A DNA stretch of 64,000 bases from Actinocrinis puniceicyclus (lineage in GTDB: Bacteria > Actinomycetota > Actinomycetes > Streptomycetales > Catenulisporaceae). The stretch is taken from NCBI RefSeq assembly GCF_018283645.1, contig NZ_JAGSXH010000012.1:1-64000 (forward strand). The letters are read 5' to 3'. Shown here piece by piece: positions 62,544 through 64,000 of the stretch. Position 1 is the first letter of the stretch; every line of letters starts with the position of its first letter. The position numbers and the translations under genes are program-made. The notes beneath the pieces are model-generated. The model did no database searches. It was not told the origin of the DNA and saw only the letters and a list, made by a program, of their open reading frames with translations.

Positions 62544-62869
62544 TGGCGGATGGCGCAGCTCGCGGAGCCGGAGCACTCACGTGTCGTTCAAGCGAAAGTG
62601 GCCGGCCCCGCTACCGCTTCGTCACTTCACGTTGAGGACCTGCTGGATCGGGTTGAGCGCGAAGTAGGCCGCGAACAGCGCGGCCACGATCCACAGCAGC
62701 GGGCTTACCTCGCGGACCCTGCCCGCCGCGGCCTTGACCAGCACGAAGGCGATGACGCTGGCGCCGATGCCGACCGTGATCGAGTAGGTGAACGCCATCA
62801 GCGTCATCGCCAGGAACGCCGGGACCGCGATGGTCCAGTCGTCCCAGGGCACGTCCTTTATCTGCGTCA
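62544..62869. repeat. Direct repeat copy B: native 3' end of the permease gene
   Basis: The partner of 61404-61729. This copy is continuous with the intact permease gene, so it lies at the gene-body side of the inserted vapBC module. The repeat begins at the same base (TGGCGGATGG) in both copies, giving a sharp outer boundary. Confidence 0.95.
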
Positions 62870-64000
62870 TCATCAAGAAACCGACCACCACCAGAGCCGG
62901 GGCGGCGGCCTGCTGCGGCACGACCGTGGCCAGCGGGGTCAGCAGCGAGGTCAGGCCCAGCAGCAAGCCGGTGACCACCGAGGCCAGACCGGTGCGGGCG
63001 CCCTCGCCGACACCGGCCGCCGACTCCACGAAGGTCGTGTTCGAGCTCGCCGAACCGAAGCCGCCGGCCGCCGCGGCCAAGCCGTCGATGAACAACACGC
63101 GGCCGATGTTCGGCACGTTGCCGTCCGCGTCGAGCAGACCGGCCTCGGAGCTGACGCCGACGATCGTCCCCATCGCGTCGAAGAAGTCGGAAAGGATCAG
63201 CGTGAAGATGAACACGATCGCGGTGACCACGCCGGCGTGTACGAAGCCGCCGAACAGCGAGACCTTGCCCAGCAGCCCGAAGTCCGGGGTGGAGACCACC
63301 GAGTGCGGCCACTTCGGCTGGATCAGGCCCCAGTCGGCGGCCTTGAGGTGCGCCGCGTAGTTGATGACGATCGCCAGAATCGTGGTGCCCACGATCGAGA
63401 TCAGGATCGCCCCCGGCACGCGGCGCACCAACAGGACGAAGGTGACCAGCACACCGACGCAGAAGACCAGGATCGGCCAACCGGTCAGCTCGCCGTTGTT
63501 GCCCAGCTGCACCGGCACGGTGGACTGGGCCGCATCCGGGATCCGCGTGACGAACCCGGCGTCCACCAGGCCGATCAGCGCGATGAACAAGCCGATGCCG
63601 ACACCGATGGCCTTTTTCATCGGCACCGGGATGGCGTCCATGATCAGCCGGCGCAGACCGGTGACCACGAGCAGGCAGATGCCCAGGCCCTCCAGCACCA
63701 CCAGCCCCATCGCGTCCTGCCAGGACATCGTCGGAGCGATGGTGAACGCCACGACGCCGTTGAGCCCGAGGCCGGCGGCGATGGCCAGCGGCAGATTCCC
63801 GCCCAGGCCCATGACCAGCGTCATCACGCCGGCGACGATCGCCGTGGCGGCGGTGAGCTGGCCCAGGTTCAGCGTGTGACCGTAGAGGTCCTTGCCGCTG
63901 CCGAGGATGATCGGGTTGAGCACCACGATGTAGGCCAGGGCGAAGAAGGTGGCGACGCCGCCGCGCACCTCGCGGCCCGCCGTGGTGCCGCGCTCGGTCA
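62622..64000 (-). CDS. NCS2-family purine permease (AzgA/GhxP-like), N-terminus beyond window
   Basis: A purine/H+ symporter with about twelve membrane segments, missing only its first residues at the right edge; the reading frame stays open to 64000 with ERGTTAGREVRGGVATFF, the typical first-helix approach. Signature regions are FALAYIVVLNPIIL, AAGLGLNGVVAFT, FFDAMGTIVGVSSEAGLLD and FGSASSNTTFVESAAGVGEGARTGL, matching adenine/guanine/hypoxanthine transporters. The gene is intact at its 3' end, thanks to the duplicated segment that separates it from vapBC. Confidence 0.94.
   Translation of the reverse strand, partial: TERGTTAGREVRGGVATFFALAYIVVLNPIILGSGKDLYGHTLNLGQLTAATAIVAGVMTLVMGLGGNLPLAIAAGLGLNGVVAFTIAPTMSWQDAMGLVVLEGLGICLLVVTGLRRLIMDAIPVPMKKAIGVGIGLFIALIGLVDAGFVTRIPDAAQSTVPVQLGNNGELTGWPILVFCVGVLVTFVLLVRRVPGAILISIVGTTILAIVINYAAHLKAADWGLIQPKWPHSVVSTPDFGLLGKVSLFGGFVHAGVVTAIVFIFTLILSDFFDAMGTIVGVSSEAGLLDADGNVPNIGRVLFIDGLAAAAGGFGSASSNTTFVESAAGVGEGARTGLASVVTGLLLGLTSLLTPLATVVPQQAAAPALVVVGFLMMTQIKDVPWDDWTIAVPAFLAMTLMAFTYSITVGIGASVIAFVLVKAAAGRVREVSPLLWIVAALFAAYFALNPIQQVLNVK

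Overview
This is a GC-rich (about 70 %) stretch of actinomycete chromosome with GTG/ATG starts and short intergenic gaps. Its conserved core, mfd-mazG ... eno-ftsB-DUF501-ppx and secA-DUF6459, matches the order known from Streptomyces, Catenulispora-like and mycobacterial chromosomes. I cannot name the genus. No prophage, insertion sequence, CRISPR array, rRNA or tRNA was recognised.

Layout. 1-4158: a Ser/Thr kinase (cut by the left edge) diverges from an FHA protein with an FtsK/EssC-like ATPase body whose P-loops are degenerate. 4382-12408 (minus): giant NAD-glutamate dehydrogenase, panD, a DUF6912 protein, a patatin phospholipase and a HAD hydrolase. 12489-14396: an MprF-like DUF2156 membrane protein that overlaps tail-to-tail with DUF6459. 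15179-28986 (almost all minus): secA, ppx, DUF501, ftsB-like, eno, a cytochrome P450, a 52-aa ribbon-helix-helix protein, tatA, mazG and mfd, with a DinB-like gene on the plus strand. 29367-38096: SUKH protein, ppc, purU and a tricorn-type protease; between ppc and purU lie a strong terminator and a compact cluster of four DnaA boxes.

38131-48870 is a complete nitrate assimilation block. cbiX (siroheme) and a HemD/winged-helix regulator face a plus-strand series of nitrate reductase (nasA), an FAD oxidoreductase, nirB, nirD and narK. Together they import nitrate, reduce it to ammonium and supply the siroheme cofactor; a GlnR-like operator sits in the divergent gap. 48884-58591: a YQ-repeat membrane protein, an NsdA-like regulator, IdeR/DmdR, pdxH, citrate synthase, serC, a 29-residue membrane peptide, thpR and an MFS exporter. 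58932-60605 is an ECF42 sigma factor operon with its DGPF/YCII partner and a matching autoregulatory promoter. An NlpC/P60 hydrolase follows.

The right end carries the clearest sign of genome rearrangement. A vapBC toxin-antitoxin pair lies between two 326-bp direct copies of the 3' end of a purine permease gene; the upstream copy belongs to the intact gene and the other is a fragment. This looks like insertion with long target duplication. The items most worth follow-up are this structure, the DnaA-box cluster, the ECF42 promoter with an adjacent 7-bp tandem array, the P-loop-dead FHA/FtsK protein beside a kinase, and a near-consensus LexA box upstream of mfd. I did not find an obviously new defence or biosynthetic system.
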